A stretch of 45,859 nt of DNA from Erginobacter sp964587835 (GTDB lineage: Bacteria; Auribacterota; Erginobacteria; Erginobacterales; Erginobacteraceae), in NCBI GenBank assembly GCA_964587835.1, contig CAZPMN010000020.1, forward strand, positions 1-45,859. Reading direction: 5' to 3'. The notes beneath the pieces are model-generated. The model was not told the DNA's origin, made no database searches, and saw nothing but the letters and a program-made list of their open reading frames with translations. Of this stretch, positions 1 through 9,576 are shown piece after piece. Numbering within the stretch: position 1 is the first letter of the stretch; every line of letters begins with the position of its first letter. The position numbers and the translations under genes are program-made.

Positions 1-7
1 GGCGCGG

Positions 8-39
8 GACTGGAGTTCAGACGTGTGCTCTTCCGATCT
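8..39 (+). other. Illumina TruSeq adapter contamination
   Basis: Bases 8-39 match the TruSeq read-2 adapter in the orientation that ends in GCTCTTCCGATCT. This is artificial sequence left at the contig end, not genomic DNA. The seven bases before it cannot be assigned. Any start codon placed in this stretch (for example the GTG at 23) is not real. Confidence 0.97.
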
Positions 40-40
40 G

Positions 41-847
41 GCCGAGGCGGAGTACCGGATCGAGCTCGGCCGGCAGGAGATCGCCCGTCACGAGTGGGAA
101 CTTCTTGGCGCGGGGGAGGAGGCGGGCGAACTGGACCGGGAACTGACTCTGCGAATCCCCCAGCTGAAGCAGGCCGAGGCGGCTCTCACCGCCGCCCGGG
201 CGGCCCTGCGGCGGGCCGAGCTCAATCTGGAACGGACCTCGGTCCGCGCGCCCTTCAACGCGGTGGTGATCTCCAAGGCGGTCGACCTCGGCGCCGAAGT
301 CTCCACCGCCACCACACTGGCGGTCCTGGCCGGGACCGACCGGTACTGGGTCAACCTCTCGCTTCCGGCGGAAGATCTGGAGTGGTTTGAGGCCGGGGAG
401 GGCGATGAAGGGGCCGAGGTCCTGCTCAGCCCGGCATCCGACCCGGAAGGGGAGATCGCCTGGATAGGGCGGGTGATCGAGAAAGAGGCCGCGCTCGAGG
501 AGAGGGGACGGCTGGCCCGGGTCCTGGTTGCCGTTGCCGACCCTCTGGAGGGTCGGCCGCTCCTGCTCGGGACTTATCTACGGGCCCGGATCGAGGGGAG
601 GGAGGTTGCCGACGTTTTCTCCATCCCCCGGGCGGCGCTGCGCGACCACGACCGGGTCTGGTTGTTCGGGTCCGACCGCCGCTTGGAACTGCGCCCAGTC
701 GGGGTGATCAGGGGTAACGCCGAGCGGGTTCTGGTCCGGGAGGGCGTCGCGGCCGGGGAAGAGCTGGTGATCACCGACCTGGCCGCTCCGGTTGCCGGGA
801 TGCTTCTGCGCCAAATCGATGATGGGAAAGGAAAACCGTCTCCATGA
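41..847 (+). CDS. RND efflux periplasmic adaptor (HlyD/MFP family), 5' truncated
   Basis: This is the C-terminal part of a membrane-fusion protein that bridges an inner-membrane RND pump to an outer-membrane channel. The visible part starts inside the alpha-helical hairpin, which is rich in Ala, Glu, Arg and Leu and predicted coiled coil. It continues through the lipoyl half-motif (SVRAPFNAVV, then VDLGAEV) into the beta-barrel and membrane-proximal domains. The N-terminus, with signal or anchor and the first lipoyl half, lies off the contig; the upstream bases are adapter. Its stop overlaps the start of the permease gene by four bases (ATGA), which supports translational coupling in one operon. 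The family call is firm; the substrate cannot be told. Confidence 0.88.
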   Translation, partial: AEAEYRIELGRQEIARHEWELLGAGEEAGELDRELTLRIPQLKQAEAALTAARAALRRAELNLERTSVRAPFNAVVISKAVDLGAEVSTATTLAVLAGTDRYWVNLSLPAEDLEWFEAGEGDEGAEVLLSPASDPEGEIAWIGRVIEKEAALEERGRLARVLVAVADPLEGRPLLLGTYLRARIEGREVADVFSIPRAALRDHDRVWLFGSDRRLELRPVGVIRGNAERVLVREGVAAGEELVITDLAAPVAGMLLRQIDDGKGKPSP

Positions 848-3800
848 ACAACCCCTCGCCATCGCCCCCCGACCGGGGACCGATCGCCTGGATGGTCCGC
901 AACCGGGTGGCCGCCAACCTGTTGATGCTGACCTTCCTGGTCGGCGGGCTGCTCAGCCTTCGCTCGATCACCCAGGAGGTCTTCCCCGACTTTGAGCTTG
1001 ACCTGGTCCGGGTCACCGTCGCCTACCCCGGGGCGGGACCGGAGGAGATCGAGCAGGGGATCATCCTGGCGATCGAGGAGGCAGTCCGGGGTCTGGAGGG
1101 GGTGAAGCAGATCACCTCCACGGCTCGGGAGGGGTCGGGACTGGTTACCGTCGAGTTGCTTTCCGGGGCCGACCGGCCCAAGATCTACCAGGAGATCCAG
1201 CAAGAGGTGGCCCGGATCACCACCTTCCCCGAGGAAGCGGAGGAGCCGAGCGTGGTCCTGGTCGCCCGCCGGCGGGAGGTGATCAATCTCGCCCTCCATG
1301 GAAATTTCCCCGAGACGACACTCCGCGCCCTGGCGGAGGAGGCGCGGGAGCGGCTCCTGAGGGAGCCGGAGATCACTCAGGTCGAGCTGGGGGGGATCCG
1401 CGATTTGGAGATCGAGGTGGCGATCGGACGCCAGCGGCTGAGAGAGTATGGACTGACCATCCCCGAGGTCGCCCAGCGGATCCGCCGGTCGGCCCTGGAA
1501 CTGGCCGGGGGGGGCCTGAAGACCCCCTCCGGCGAGGTCCTGGTCCGGGTCCAGGACCGGAGGGACTTCGGCCGGCAGTTCGCCTCTCTCCCCCTGCTCG
1601 GCCCGGAGACCGGAGGGGAGGTTCTCCTGGGGGAGATCGCCTCTGTTACCGACGGCTTCGAGGATACCGACCGATCCGCCGTTTACGACGGAGAACCCTG
1701 CGTCCTGCTCGAGGTCTATCGGATCGGCGACCAGACCCCGATCGCCGTCGCCGCCGCCGCCCGGCGGGTGATGGAGGAGCTCAACGCCGGCTATCCTCCG
1801 GGGGTGAGGATCTCGGTGCTCCGCGATTCCTCGGATAACTACCGGCAGCGGCGGGACCTTCTGGTCAGGAACGGGCTCTACGGTCTGGTCCTGGTCCTCA
1901 TCCTTCTCGGGCTTTTCCTCCAGCCCCGGATCGCCTTCTGGGTGATGCTGGGGATCCCGATCTCCTTTCTCGGCTCCTTCCTCTTCCTTCCCGGCTTCGA
2001 TATTACGATCAATATGATCTCGATGTTTGCTTTCATCGTTTCGTTGGGGATCGTGGTGGATGACGCGATCGTGGTCGGGGAGAACATCCACGAGAACCGA
2101 CTGCGGGGGATGGGCCACTTGGAGGCGGCCCTGAAGGGGGTGAAGGAGGTCTCGACCCCGGTGGTCTTCAGCGTCCTGACCAACATCGCCGCTTTCTCGC
2201 CCCTGCTCTTTATGCCCGGGACGATGGGGAAGATCTGGCGGGTGATCCCGGTCGTGGTTATCACCGTCTTCGCCGTCTCCCTGGTCGAGTGCCTTTTGAT
2301 CCTCCCCGCCCACCTCTCCCACCGCCGCCGATCCGAGGGGGCGAAGCCGGGCTGGCTGCTTCGGCGCCAGATGGCTTTCAGTTCCTGGTTCTATCGGGTG
2401 GTCCGGTCTCGCTATGCGCCCTTCCTGGAGTGGGCTCTTCGTTACCGCTACCTGGTCCTGGCCCTCTCGATCGCGCTGTTGATCCTGACCTTCGGTTACG
2501 TGGGGGGGAAGCGGATCGCGATGATCCTGGCTCCCCGGGTGGAGTCCGACTACGCGATCGTGACCGCGGTCCTTCCTTATGGTTCCCCGGTGGAACGGTC
2601 GGAGGCGGTCCGCGACCGCTTGATTTCCGCCGCCCGTCGGGTGGCCGAGGAGAACGGCGGGGAGAATCTGGTCGAGGGGATCTACGCCGAGATTGGAGAG
2701 GACTACGGGGGCGTCTCCGGGAGTCACGTGATCGAGGTGAGCGTCACTCTCACCCACCCCGGCATCCGGCCGATCTCGACCGCCGAGTTCACCCGCCGCT
2801 GGCGTCAGGCCGCCGGGGAGATCGCCGGGCTTCAGGCCCTGATCTACGAGGCCGACCGGGGGGGGCCGGGCTCGGGTCGGTCGATCACCGTTGAGCTGAC
2901 CCACGCCGACAAGCTGATTTTGGAGCGGGCCGGGCTGGACCTGGCGGCGCGGCTGGAGGTCTTCCCTTCGGTCAGCGATATCGATTCCGGAGTGGCCAAC
3001 GGCAAACCCCAGTATAACTTCTCCCTCCTTCCCGCGGGGATCAACCTGGGACTGACCTCGGCCGAGGTCGCCGCCCAGGTCCGCAGTCTCTTTTACGGCA
3101 CGGAGGCGCTCCGGCAGCAGCGGGGGCGCAACGAGGTCAAGGTGATGGTCCGGCTCCCCCGCTCCGAGCGGGACTCCGAATACGATCTCGAACGGGTCCT
3201 GATCCGGACCCCGGACGAAATCGAGGTTCCCTTGAGCGAGGTCGTCCGGATCGACCGCGGCCGGGCCTACACCACGATCGAGCGGCGCGAAGGGCGGCGG
3301 ACGATCACCGTCTCCGCCAATGCCTCCCCCCCCGCCGAAGCGGAGCGGGTTCTGGACCGCCTGACCCAAAATATCCTCCCGGAATTGATTGCCCGTTATC
3401 CCGGTCTCTCCTGGAGCTTCGAGGGCCGCCAGGCCGACTTCCGGGAGAGTATGGCCTCTCTGAAGACCGGCTTCCTCTTCGCCCTGCTTGGGATCTACGT
3501 CCTCCTGGCGATCCCGCTGAAGAGTTACACCCAGCCTTTGATCGTGATGGTCTCCATCCCCTTCGGGGTGATCGGGGCGGTGGCCGGGCACATCCTGATG
3601 GGCTACGACTTAAGCATTATGTCGATGATGGGGATCATCGCCATCTCCGGGGTGGTGATCAACGACGCCCTGATCCTGATCGACTTCATCAACCGGGAGC
3701 GGGCGGGGGGGATGGGGATCGTTAGGGCCGTCCATGGGGCGGGGATCCGGCGCTTTAGGCCGATCCTGCTCACCACCCTGACCACCTTTGGCGGGCTGGC

Positions 3801-4041
3801 CCCGATGATCTTCGAGACCTCCCGCCAGGCGAGGTTTATGATCCCGATGGCGATCTCGCTTGGATACGGGATCATCTTCGCCACCGCCATCAACCTGGTC
3901 CTGGTCCCCTCACTCTTCCTGATCAAGGAGGACCTGGCACGTCTGCTCTCCCTCTGCCGGAAGACGGCCTGGAGCTGCCGCCGCTCGGGCCGCCCGGACG
4001 GTTCCGCTCGGTTCCAATTTCAAAGGGACACCTTCAAATGA
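844..4041 (+). CDS. RND efflux transporter permease (AcrB/HAE1-like)
   Basis: A 1065-residue proton-driven inner-membrane exporter of usual length for the family. It shows the duplicated RND plan: TM1 near residues 15-35, a large periplasmic porter/docking loop, the TM2-TM6 block around residues 340-490, a second periplasmic loop, and TM8-TM12 around residues 875-1040. TM4 contains the paired aspartates (GIVVDDAIVV) that relay protons in AcrB-type pumps. The start is the ATG of the ATGA overlap with the adaptor gene. The last 25 residues are a basic cytoplasmic tail. No outer-membrane factor gene is in the window; it may lie upstream beyond the contig edge. Substrate unknown. Confidence 0.95.
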   Translation: MNNPSPSPPDRGPIAWMVRNRVAANLLMLTFLVGGLLSLRSITQEVFPDFELDLVRVTVAYPGAGPEEIEQGIILAIEEAVRGLEGVKQITSTAREGSGLVTVELLSGADRPKIYQEIQQEVARITTFPEEAEEPSVVLVARRREVINLALHGNFPETTLRALAEEARERLLREPEITQVELGGIRDLEIEVAIGRQRLREYGLTIPEVAQRIRRSALELAGGGLKTPSGEVLVRVQDRRDFGRQFASLPLLGPETGGEVLLGEIASVTDGFEDTDRSAVYDGEPCVLLEVYRIGDQTPIAVAAAARRVMEELNAGYPPGVRISVLRDSSDNYRQRRDLLVRNGLYGLVLVLILLGLFLQPRIAFWVMLGIPISFLGSFLFLPGFDITINMISMFAFIVSLGIVVDDAIVVGENIHENRLRGMGHLEAALKGVKEVSTPVVFSVLTNIAAFSPLLFMPGTMGKIWRVIPVVVITVFAVSLVECLLILPAHLSHRRRSEGAKPGWLLRRQMAFSSWFYRVVRSRYAPFLEWALRYRYLVLALSIALLILTFGYVGGKRIAMILAPRVESDYAIVTAVLPYGSPVERSEAVRDRLISAARRVAEENGGENLVEGIYAEIGEDYGGVSGSHVIEVSVTLTHPGIRPISTAEFTRRWRQAAGEIAGLQALIYEADRGGPGSGRSITVELTHADKLILERAGLDLAARLEVFPSVSDIDSGVANGKPQYNFSLLPAGINLGLTSAEVAAQVRSLFYGTEALRQQRGRNEVKVMVRLPRSERDSEYDLERVLIRTPDEIEVPLSEVVRIDRGRAYTTIERREGRRTITVSANASPPAEAERVLDRLTQNILPELIARYPGLSWSFEGRQADFRESMASLKTGFLFALLGIYVLLAIPLKSYTQPLIVMVSIPFGVIGAVAGHILMGYDLSIMSMMGIIAISGVVINDALILIDFINRERAGGMGIVRAVHGAGIRRFRPILLTTLTTFGGLAPMIFETSRQARFMIPMAISLGYGIIFATAINLVLVPSLFLIKEDLARLLSLCRKTAWSCRRSGRPDGSARFQFQRDTFK

Positions 4042-6056
4042 GAAAGAAGAAGCCCAATAAACCCCCCCCGTCCGGCTCTGCGGCCGGCCCGCCAAACGGA
4101 GAGAGATTCTTCGAGGAGGTGATGTCGGCGATTCAGGAGGGGATCTCTATTCTCAATCCCGACCTGACCATCCGCCGGGTCAACCCGATGATAAACCGCT
4201 GGTATCGGGACAATCTCCCCCTGGAAGGGAAGAAGTGCTTCCAGGCCTACCATAACCGGAATTCTCCCTGTGACCCCTGCCCCACCCTGCGCTGCCTGAA
4301 GACCGGCCGCCCCGAAATCGAGGTAGTTAAGGGCCTCCCCGGCTCGCCGACCAAAAGGCTGGAGCTTTACAGCTGCCCGGTCAAGGATTCCGAGAACGGG
4401 GAGATTACCGGGGTGGTGGAGTTCGTCCGCGACATCACCGAGCACAAGAGAGCGGAGGAAAAGATCCGGAAGGAACATCGGCAGCTTCTCTCCCTCTTCG
4501 AAAGTATCGACCAGCCCATCTATGTATCCGATATGGATACCTACGAGATACTCTTCGCCAACCGGGCCCTGAGGGAAAAATTCGGCAGCCCTCTGGTGGG
4601 CAAGATCTGTTACCGCGAGTTGGGGGGACTCGATCGGCCCTGCGATTTCTGCACCAATCGGATCATCCGGGAGCTTGCCGGCCAACCCTACTCCTGGGAG
4701 CACTACAACCCTAAACTCGGCTGTGACTTCCAGATCATCGACCGGGTGATCAAATGGCCCGACGGCCGGGACGTCCGTTTCGAACTGGCGATCGATATCA
4801 CCGAGCGCAAAGAAGCAGAAGCCCGCCGGCTCGAGATGGAGCGACAGGTCCAGCAGACCCAGAAGCTGGAGAGCCTGGGGGTGCTGGCCGGGGGGATCGC
4901 CCACGACTTCAACAATATCCTGATGGTGATCCTGGGTCATACCGAGCTGGCCCTGGAGGATACCCCGGCTTCTTCCCCCACCCGAAGGAATCTGAAGGAG
5001 ATCAGCTCCGCCGTCCACCAGGCCGCCGGTCTCTGCCGACAGATGCTGGCCTACGCCGGGAAATCAACGCCGGCCCGGGTTCCGCTCGATCTCAACGCTC
5101 TGATCGGGGAGACCGAAACCCTACTCCGGGCTTCGGTCTCGAAGAAGGCCGTCCTCACCTTCCGGCGGCAAGAGGGCCTGCCCCCGCTGGAGGCCGATGC
5201 TTCCCAGATCCGTCAGGTGGTACTGAACTTGGTCATTAATGCCTCGGAAGCATTGGGCAAGAAGAGCGGCTATATCACCCTTTCCACGGGGGCCGAATAC
5301 TGCGGGGAGAGAGAATTGCAGGAGGCCGAATTGGCCGACCACCCGGAACCCGGTTTCTATGTCTTTCTCGAGGTGTCCGACACCGGGATGGGGATGGACC
5401 GAAAGATCCAGAGGAGGATCTTCGAACCGTTCTTCTCCACCAAGTTGAAAGGGCGGGGACTGGGGCTGGCGGCGGTGCTGGGCATAATCCGTGGGCATCG
5501 GGGGGCGGTTCGGATTGAGAGCAGCCCGGGGAAGGGAACAATCTTTCGGATTCTCTTCCCGGCCCTGGAAATCGAGCTGCCCGCCGCTCCGGGTGGAGAG
5601 GCGGTCCCGGCCGGCGCCCGCCGCCAATGGCAGGGGGAGGGGACGGTCCTTCTGGCCGAGGACGAGGAGAGTCTCCGGGCACTCGGGATCCGGGCTCTGA
5701 AAAAACTGGGACTGGAGGTGTTGGCGGGCGCCGACGGGGGAGAGGCGGTTGAACTATACCGGAAGCACCGACAGGAAATCGACCTGGTCATCCTGGACCT
5801 GACGATGCCCGTCCTTGACGGCCGGGAGGTGCTGGAGATAATCAGGAAGATCAATCCCGCCGTCCGGGTGGTGATCTCCAGCGGCCATGGCGAGGGCGAA
5901 CTTTCCGCCGACTTCGACCGGCGGGGCCTGGAAGGAGTCTTAAGCAAACCATATTCCCTGGACCGCCTGCGGGCTTTGCTCTCCCGGCTGCTTCCGCCGG
6001 CCGCCGGCTCGACTTCGGAAGGAACTCCTCAGGGCGGCGATGCGAATGAAAGATAA
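4038..6056 (+). CDS. PAS-PAS-histidine kinase with C-terminal receiver domain
   Basis: A 672-residue soluble sensor kinase with no membrane segments. Two PAS-type domains (about 25-140 and 150-260) each carry a cysteine cluster (CDPCPTLRC; CDFC), so a metal, redox or cofactor role in sensing is possible but unproven. The dimerisation/phosphoacceptor helix has GGIAHDFNN with His289. The HATPase follows, with the N box near NLVINASEA and the G1/G2 boxes (DTGMGM, GRGLGLA). A receiver domain closes the protein (about 535-655), with phosphoacceptor Asp587 in LDLTMPVLDG. It starts inside the RND gene's stop (ATGA overlap), so it is probably co-transcribed with the pump and may sense its substrate or regulate it; that link is inference. 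Confidence 0.92.
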   Translation: MRKKKPNKPPPSGSAAGPPNGERFFEEVMSAIQEGISILNPDLTIRRVNPMINRWYRDNLPLEGKKCFQAYHNRNSPCDPCPTLRCLKTGRPEIEVVKGLPGSPTKRLELYSCPVKDSENGEITGVVEFVRDITEHKRAEEKIRKEHRQLLSLFESIDQPIYVSDMDTYEILFANRALREKFGSPLVGKICYRELGGLDRPCDFCTNRIIRELAGQPYSWEHYNPKLGCDFQIIDRVIKWPDGRDVRFELAIDITERKEAEARRLEMERQVQQTQKLESLGVLAGGIAHDFNNILMVILGHTELALEDTPASSPTRRNLKEISSAVHQAAGLCRQMLAYAGKSTPARVPLDLNALIGETETLLRASVSKKAVLTFRRQEGLPPLEADASQIRQVVLNLVINASEALGKKSGYITLSTGAEYCGERELQEAELADHPEPGFYVFLEVSDTGMGMDRKIQRRIFEPFFSTKLKGRGLGLAAVLGIIRGHRGAVRIESSPGKGTIFRILFPALEIELPAAPGGEAVPAGARRQWQGEGTVLLAEDEESLRALGIRALKKLGLEVLAGADGGEAVELYRKHRQEIDLVILDLTMPVLDGREVLEIIRKINPAVRVVISSGHGEGELSADFDRRGLEGVLSKPYSLDRLRALLSRLLPPAAGSTSEGTPQGGDANER

Positions 6057-9000
6057 ATCCAATCGAGGAAACTCTCCCTCCCCCCGCTCGCCGGCTCCGG
6101 GCCTTCTGATCCGGCTTGGGAGCCTGTTCTCCGGTGGTTTCCACCGGCTCCGGCCTTCCGAACGGCGGCACCGGTTCCTGACCGAGAAGATGAATGACGT
6201 CCTCTGGACCACGGACCTCGAATTCAACACCACCTACATCAGCCCCTCGATCGAGAAGGTTCTCGGCTTCACCCCGGAGGAAAGGATCCGGCAGTCCCTG
6301 GCGGAGCAGATGCCCCCGGCGACGCAGCAGCTGGCGTGGGAGAAACTGAAGGAGGAACTGGCCCGCGACCGGGACCGCGACCCCGACCGCGCGCTGACTC
6401 TCGATCTCGACTATTATCACCGGGACGGGTCGATCCGGATCCTGGAGACCAACCTCTCCTTCATCCGTGATCGGCGGGGGCGGCCGTCCGGAATCTACGG
6501 CCTCGCCCGGGATGTCACCGATCAGCGTCGGGTCGAGGAGCAGATCCGGGAACGGATGAAAGAACTGCGGTCCCTCTACACCCTCTCCCGGTTAATCGAA
6601 CAAGATGGTTTGACCCTGGAGGGGCTGTACCGGGAAGTCCCCGCGATCCTGGCGGCAAACTTGCAGTATCCCGAGATTGCCTGCGCCCGGATCGTGGTCG
6701 GGGCTAGAGAATTCCACACCGGCAACTTCGCCCGTTCCCCCTGGATGAAGTCCGCGCCGATCCGGTCCTCCGGAGCGGAAGTGGGGAGAATTGAGATCGG
6801 CTATCTCGAGAAGAGATGGACGGTAACCGGAGATCCCTTTCTCGAGGAGGAGGGTAATCTCCTCAAGGATTTTGCCAAACGGATCGGCGGCGTCACCGAA
6901 CGGAAACGGACCCAGGAGAGACTGGCCTCGAGCGAGGAGCGCTTCCGGGCGGTCTTCGACCAGGCCAAGGACGGGATCTTCATCGAGTCCCCCGACGGCC
7001 GGATTCTCGACGTCAACCGGGCGGCGACCGATATGCTCGGCTACAGCCGGGAAGAACTGCTGAAGATGCGAGTCGGCGACCTGGTCCCCCCGGAGGTGGT
7101 CGCCTCCCTGGCTTCCCGGATCCGGCCGGAGACAGTGGCCGAAGGCGCCTACATCGAGACCGAGGAGCTATGCAAGGACGGCCGCCGTCTCCCGATTGAG
7201 ATCAGCAACTCCCTGGTCCTGATCGGGGGCCAGGAGAGGGTGGTGGCGATCCTGAGGGATATTACCGAACGGAAGAAGGCCGCGGCGGCGCTGCGGGCCA
7301 GTGAGGAGCGGTTCGAGAACATCCTCGCTTACGCCTCGCTTGGCATCCAGGGCTACCGGACCGACGGGACGGTGGTTTACTGGAACCGGGAGGCGGAAAA
7401 GCTCTACGGTTACACTGCCGAGGAGGCCCAGGGCCGGAACCTGGGGGATCTGATCATCCCCGACGAGCTCCAGCCTCTCTTCCGGAAAGGCCTGGAAAAA
7501 TGCGCCGGGCTCAAAGAATCCGGGGAGTTTATGCCCGCCGGCGAGGTAAGCCTCCTGCGGAAGGACGGCTCCCGGATCCTGGTTCATTCCATCCACACCG
7601 CCGTCTGCATCCGGGGGCAGGCTCCGATGCTCTTCTGCATCGACGTCGACCTCACCGAGCGGAAGAAGACCGAGGCGGCCATCCGGGCGAAGTCGGTAGA
7701 ACTGGAGAAGCTGACCCAAAAACTCCGGGACGCCCTGGAACTGGCCAACCGGATGACCCGGAAGGCCGAGGAGGCCAGCACCGCCAAGAGCCGGTTCCTG
7801 GCCAATATGAGCCACGAGATTCGGACCCCGATGAACGGGGTCTTGGGGATGGCCGGCCTCCTGCTGGAGAGCGGGCTGAAGGGGAAGCAGCGGCGTTACG
7901 CCGAGATCATCGAGACCAGTGGACGGACCCTTCTCGACCTGATCAACGACATTCTGGATTTCTCCAAGATCGAGGCGGGAAAACTGGAGCTGGAGAAGGT
8001 GGATTTCAACCTGGAAGATGAGTTGGAGCGGCTCGCCGACGGTTTTGCCGTCTCCACTGCGGCGAAGGGGCTGGATTTTGTCTGCCGGGCGGTTCCCGGC
8101 ACCCCGACCCTCCTGAAGGGCGATCCCGGGAAATTGAGGCAGATTCTCACTAATCTGGTTGGTAATGCCATCAAGTTCACGATGCAGGGTTCAGTGACGG
8201 TCGAGGCCTCCCTCTCCCATCGGGAAGAAGGCCGGGCGATCCTCGTCTTCACCGTGGCCGATACCGGGGTCGGGATTCCCCCCCGTCTTCTGGAGAGGAT
8301 CTTCGAGCCCTTCACCCAGGCCGACGGGTCCACCACCCGTCATTACGAGGGGACCGGTCTGGGGCTGACGATCGCCCGGCAGCTGGTGGAGATGATGGAC
8401 GGAGAGATCTCGGTGGAGAGTGCCCCCGGCCGGGGTTCGACTTTTCGTTTTACCGCCTGTTTTCAACTTCAGTCCGAAACCGCTCCTCCGTCTCCCCCGT
8501 CCGGCTTCGAGGATCTCACCGCCAGTCGGGGAGAGCGGGTCCTGGTGGTGGACGACAACCAGGTCAACCGGGAACTGTTGATTGCTCTCCTTCGGCGGTG
8601 GGGGCTGCGGGCCGGCGAGGCCGCCTCCGGTCAGGAAGCGTTGGCGGTGCTTCGGGAGGCGGTGGAGGCCTCCGACCCCTACCGGGCGGTCGTGCTCGAT
8701 GTGATGATGCCGGGGATGGACGGAGAAGAACTGGCCCGAAAGATCAAGGCCGATCCGGTTCTCCCCCGGCTCCCCCTGATCCTGATGTCCTCGATCGGTC
8801 AACTGCCTTCCGCCCCCCGGAGAAAAGAGCTGGGCATCTCGGAGGCCCTCGCCAAGCCGGTCAATCGCTCCGACCTGGCCCGGGCCCTGGCCACGGTCCT
8901 GCAATGTCGTCCGCGCCCGTCGCCTCCGGCCCCGGTGAGGGGGGAACCCGCTAGTCCCGGAAAGAAGTCGGTCCGGATCCTGGTGGCGGAGGACAACCCG

Positions 9001-9372
9001 GTCAACCAGAAGGTGGCCCGGGGGATGCTCCAGCGCCTCGGTTACGATCCGCTGGTCGTCGCCGATGGTCGGGAAGTCCTTAAGGTACTGGCGGAAGGAA
9101 AATTCGACCTGGTGTTGATGGATGTCCAGATGCCGGTGCTCGACGGTTTCGCGGCCGCCCGAAAGATCCGCGATCCGGGTTCTGATGTCCTCGATCACCA
9201 GGTGCCGATCATCGCCCTGACCGCCCACGCTCTGGAGGGGGACCGTGAACGTTGCCTGGCGGCCGGGATGGACGACTACCTCCCCAAGCCGATCAGTCTG
9301 CCCGGCCTGAAGGTGATTCTGAAGAAGTGGCTGGAGAAGAATCCGTCCTCTGGCGAGTCCGGCGGAAGATAA
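6040..9372 (+). CDS. Multi-PAS hybrid histidine kinase with two receiver domains
   Basis: An 1110-residue soluble hybrid kinase. Order: PAS (about 45-165), a GAF-like or linker segment (about 185-290), PAS (about 300-415), PAS (about 420-545), a short coiled coil, HisKA with His592 in NMSHEIRTP, HATPase with DTGVGIP and GTGLGL, then two receiver domains with Asp887 (LDVMMPGMDG) and Asp1028 (MDVQMPVLDG). No Hpt domain is seen, so phosphotransfer to a separate Hpt or regulator is expected. The start overlaps the previous kinase gene by 17 bases; ATG 6046 is an equally good alternative. The gene ends the pump-kinase operon and is followed by a repeat element. Confidence 0.92.
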   Translation: MRMKDKSNRGNSPSPRSPAPGLLIRLGSLFSGGFHRLRPSERRHRFLTEKMNDVLWTTDLEFNTTYISPSIEKVLGFTPEERIRQSLAEQMPPATQQLAWEKLKEELARDRDRDPDRALTLDLDYYHRDGSIRILETNLSFIRDRRGRPSGIYGLARDVTDQRRVEEQIRERMKELRSLYTLSRLIEQDGLTLEGLYREVPAILAANLQYPEIACARIVVGAREFHTGNFARSPWMKSAPIRSSGAEVGRIEIGYLEKRWTVTGDPFLEEEGNLLKDFAKRIGGVTERKRTQERLASSEERFRAVFDQAKDGIFIESPDGRILDVNRAATDMLGYSREELLKMRVGDLVPPEVVASLASRIRPETVAEGAYIETEELCKDGRRLPIEISNSLVLIGGQERVVAILRDITERKKAAAALRASEERFENILAYASLGIQGYRTDGTVVYWNREAEKLYGYTAEEAQGRNLGDLIIPDELQPLFRKGLEKCAGLKESGEFMPAGEVSLLRKDGSRILVHSIHTAVCIRGQAPMLFCIDVDLTERKKTEAAIRAKSVELEKLTQKLRDALELANRMTRKAEEASTAKSRFLANMSHEIRTPMNGVLGMAGLLLESGLKGKQRRYAEIIETSGRTLLDLINDILDFSKIEAGKLELEKVDFNLEDELERLADGFAVSTAAKGLDFVCRAVPGTPTLLKGDPGKLRQILTNLVGNAIKFTMQGSVTVEASLSHREEGRAILVFTVADTGVGIPPRLLERIFEPFTQADGSTTRHYEGTGLGLTIARQLVEMMDGEISVESAPGRGSTFRFTACFQLQSETAPPSPPSGFEDLTASRGERVLVVDDNQVNRELLIALLRRWGLRAGEAASGQEALAVLREAVEASDPYRAVVLDVMMPGMDGEELARKIKADPVLPRLPLILMSSIGQLPSAPRRKELGISEALAKPVNRSDLARALATVLQCRPRPSPPAPVRGEPASPGKKSVRILVAEDNPVNQKVARGMLQRLGYDPLVVADGREVLKVLAEGKFDLVLMDVQMPVLDGFAAARKIRDPGSDVLDHQVPIIALTAHALEGDRERCLAAGMDDYLPKPISLPGLKVILKKWLEKNPSSGESGGR

Positions 9373-9411
9373 TTAGTTCTACTCCCGCCTGGAAATCACT
9401 TGCCAAAATGA

Positions 9412-9517
9412 GTCATTGCGAGGAGGCCCGAAAGATTTCGGGCCAACGAAGCAATCTCTCTGATTTTCAGGGGCTTGAGATCGCTTCTCCCCGCTTGGCA
9501 TCGGGGATTGCGATGAC
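9412..9517. repeat. MITE/REP-like palindromic element, copy 1
   Basis: The left arm begins GTCATTGCGAGGAGG and the right arm ends with the near-complement ATTGCGATGAC, so the ends form an inverted repeat. Each arm has its own hairpin: GGCCCGAAA with TTTCGGGCC, and CCCCG with CGGGG. Related elements lie at 14832-14973 and 42213-42330. It sits between the convergent kinase and treS genes. Confidence 0.75.
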
Positions 9518-9576
9518 ATTTCCTTCTTGGAAGCCCCATCCCGTCAATCCTGTTATCCTGTCTAAAAAATATCCGG

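Noticed and set aside
574..3591. Very long minus-strand open frame opposite the RND gene
   Set aside because: It is a shadow of the GC-rich RND gene: the frame is rich in Pro, Gly, Asp and Arg, has no domains, and the plus-strand protein is clearly real.
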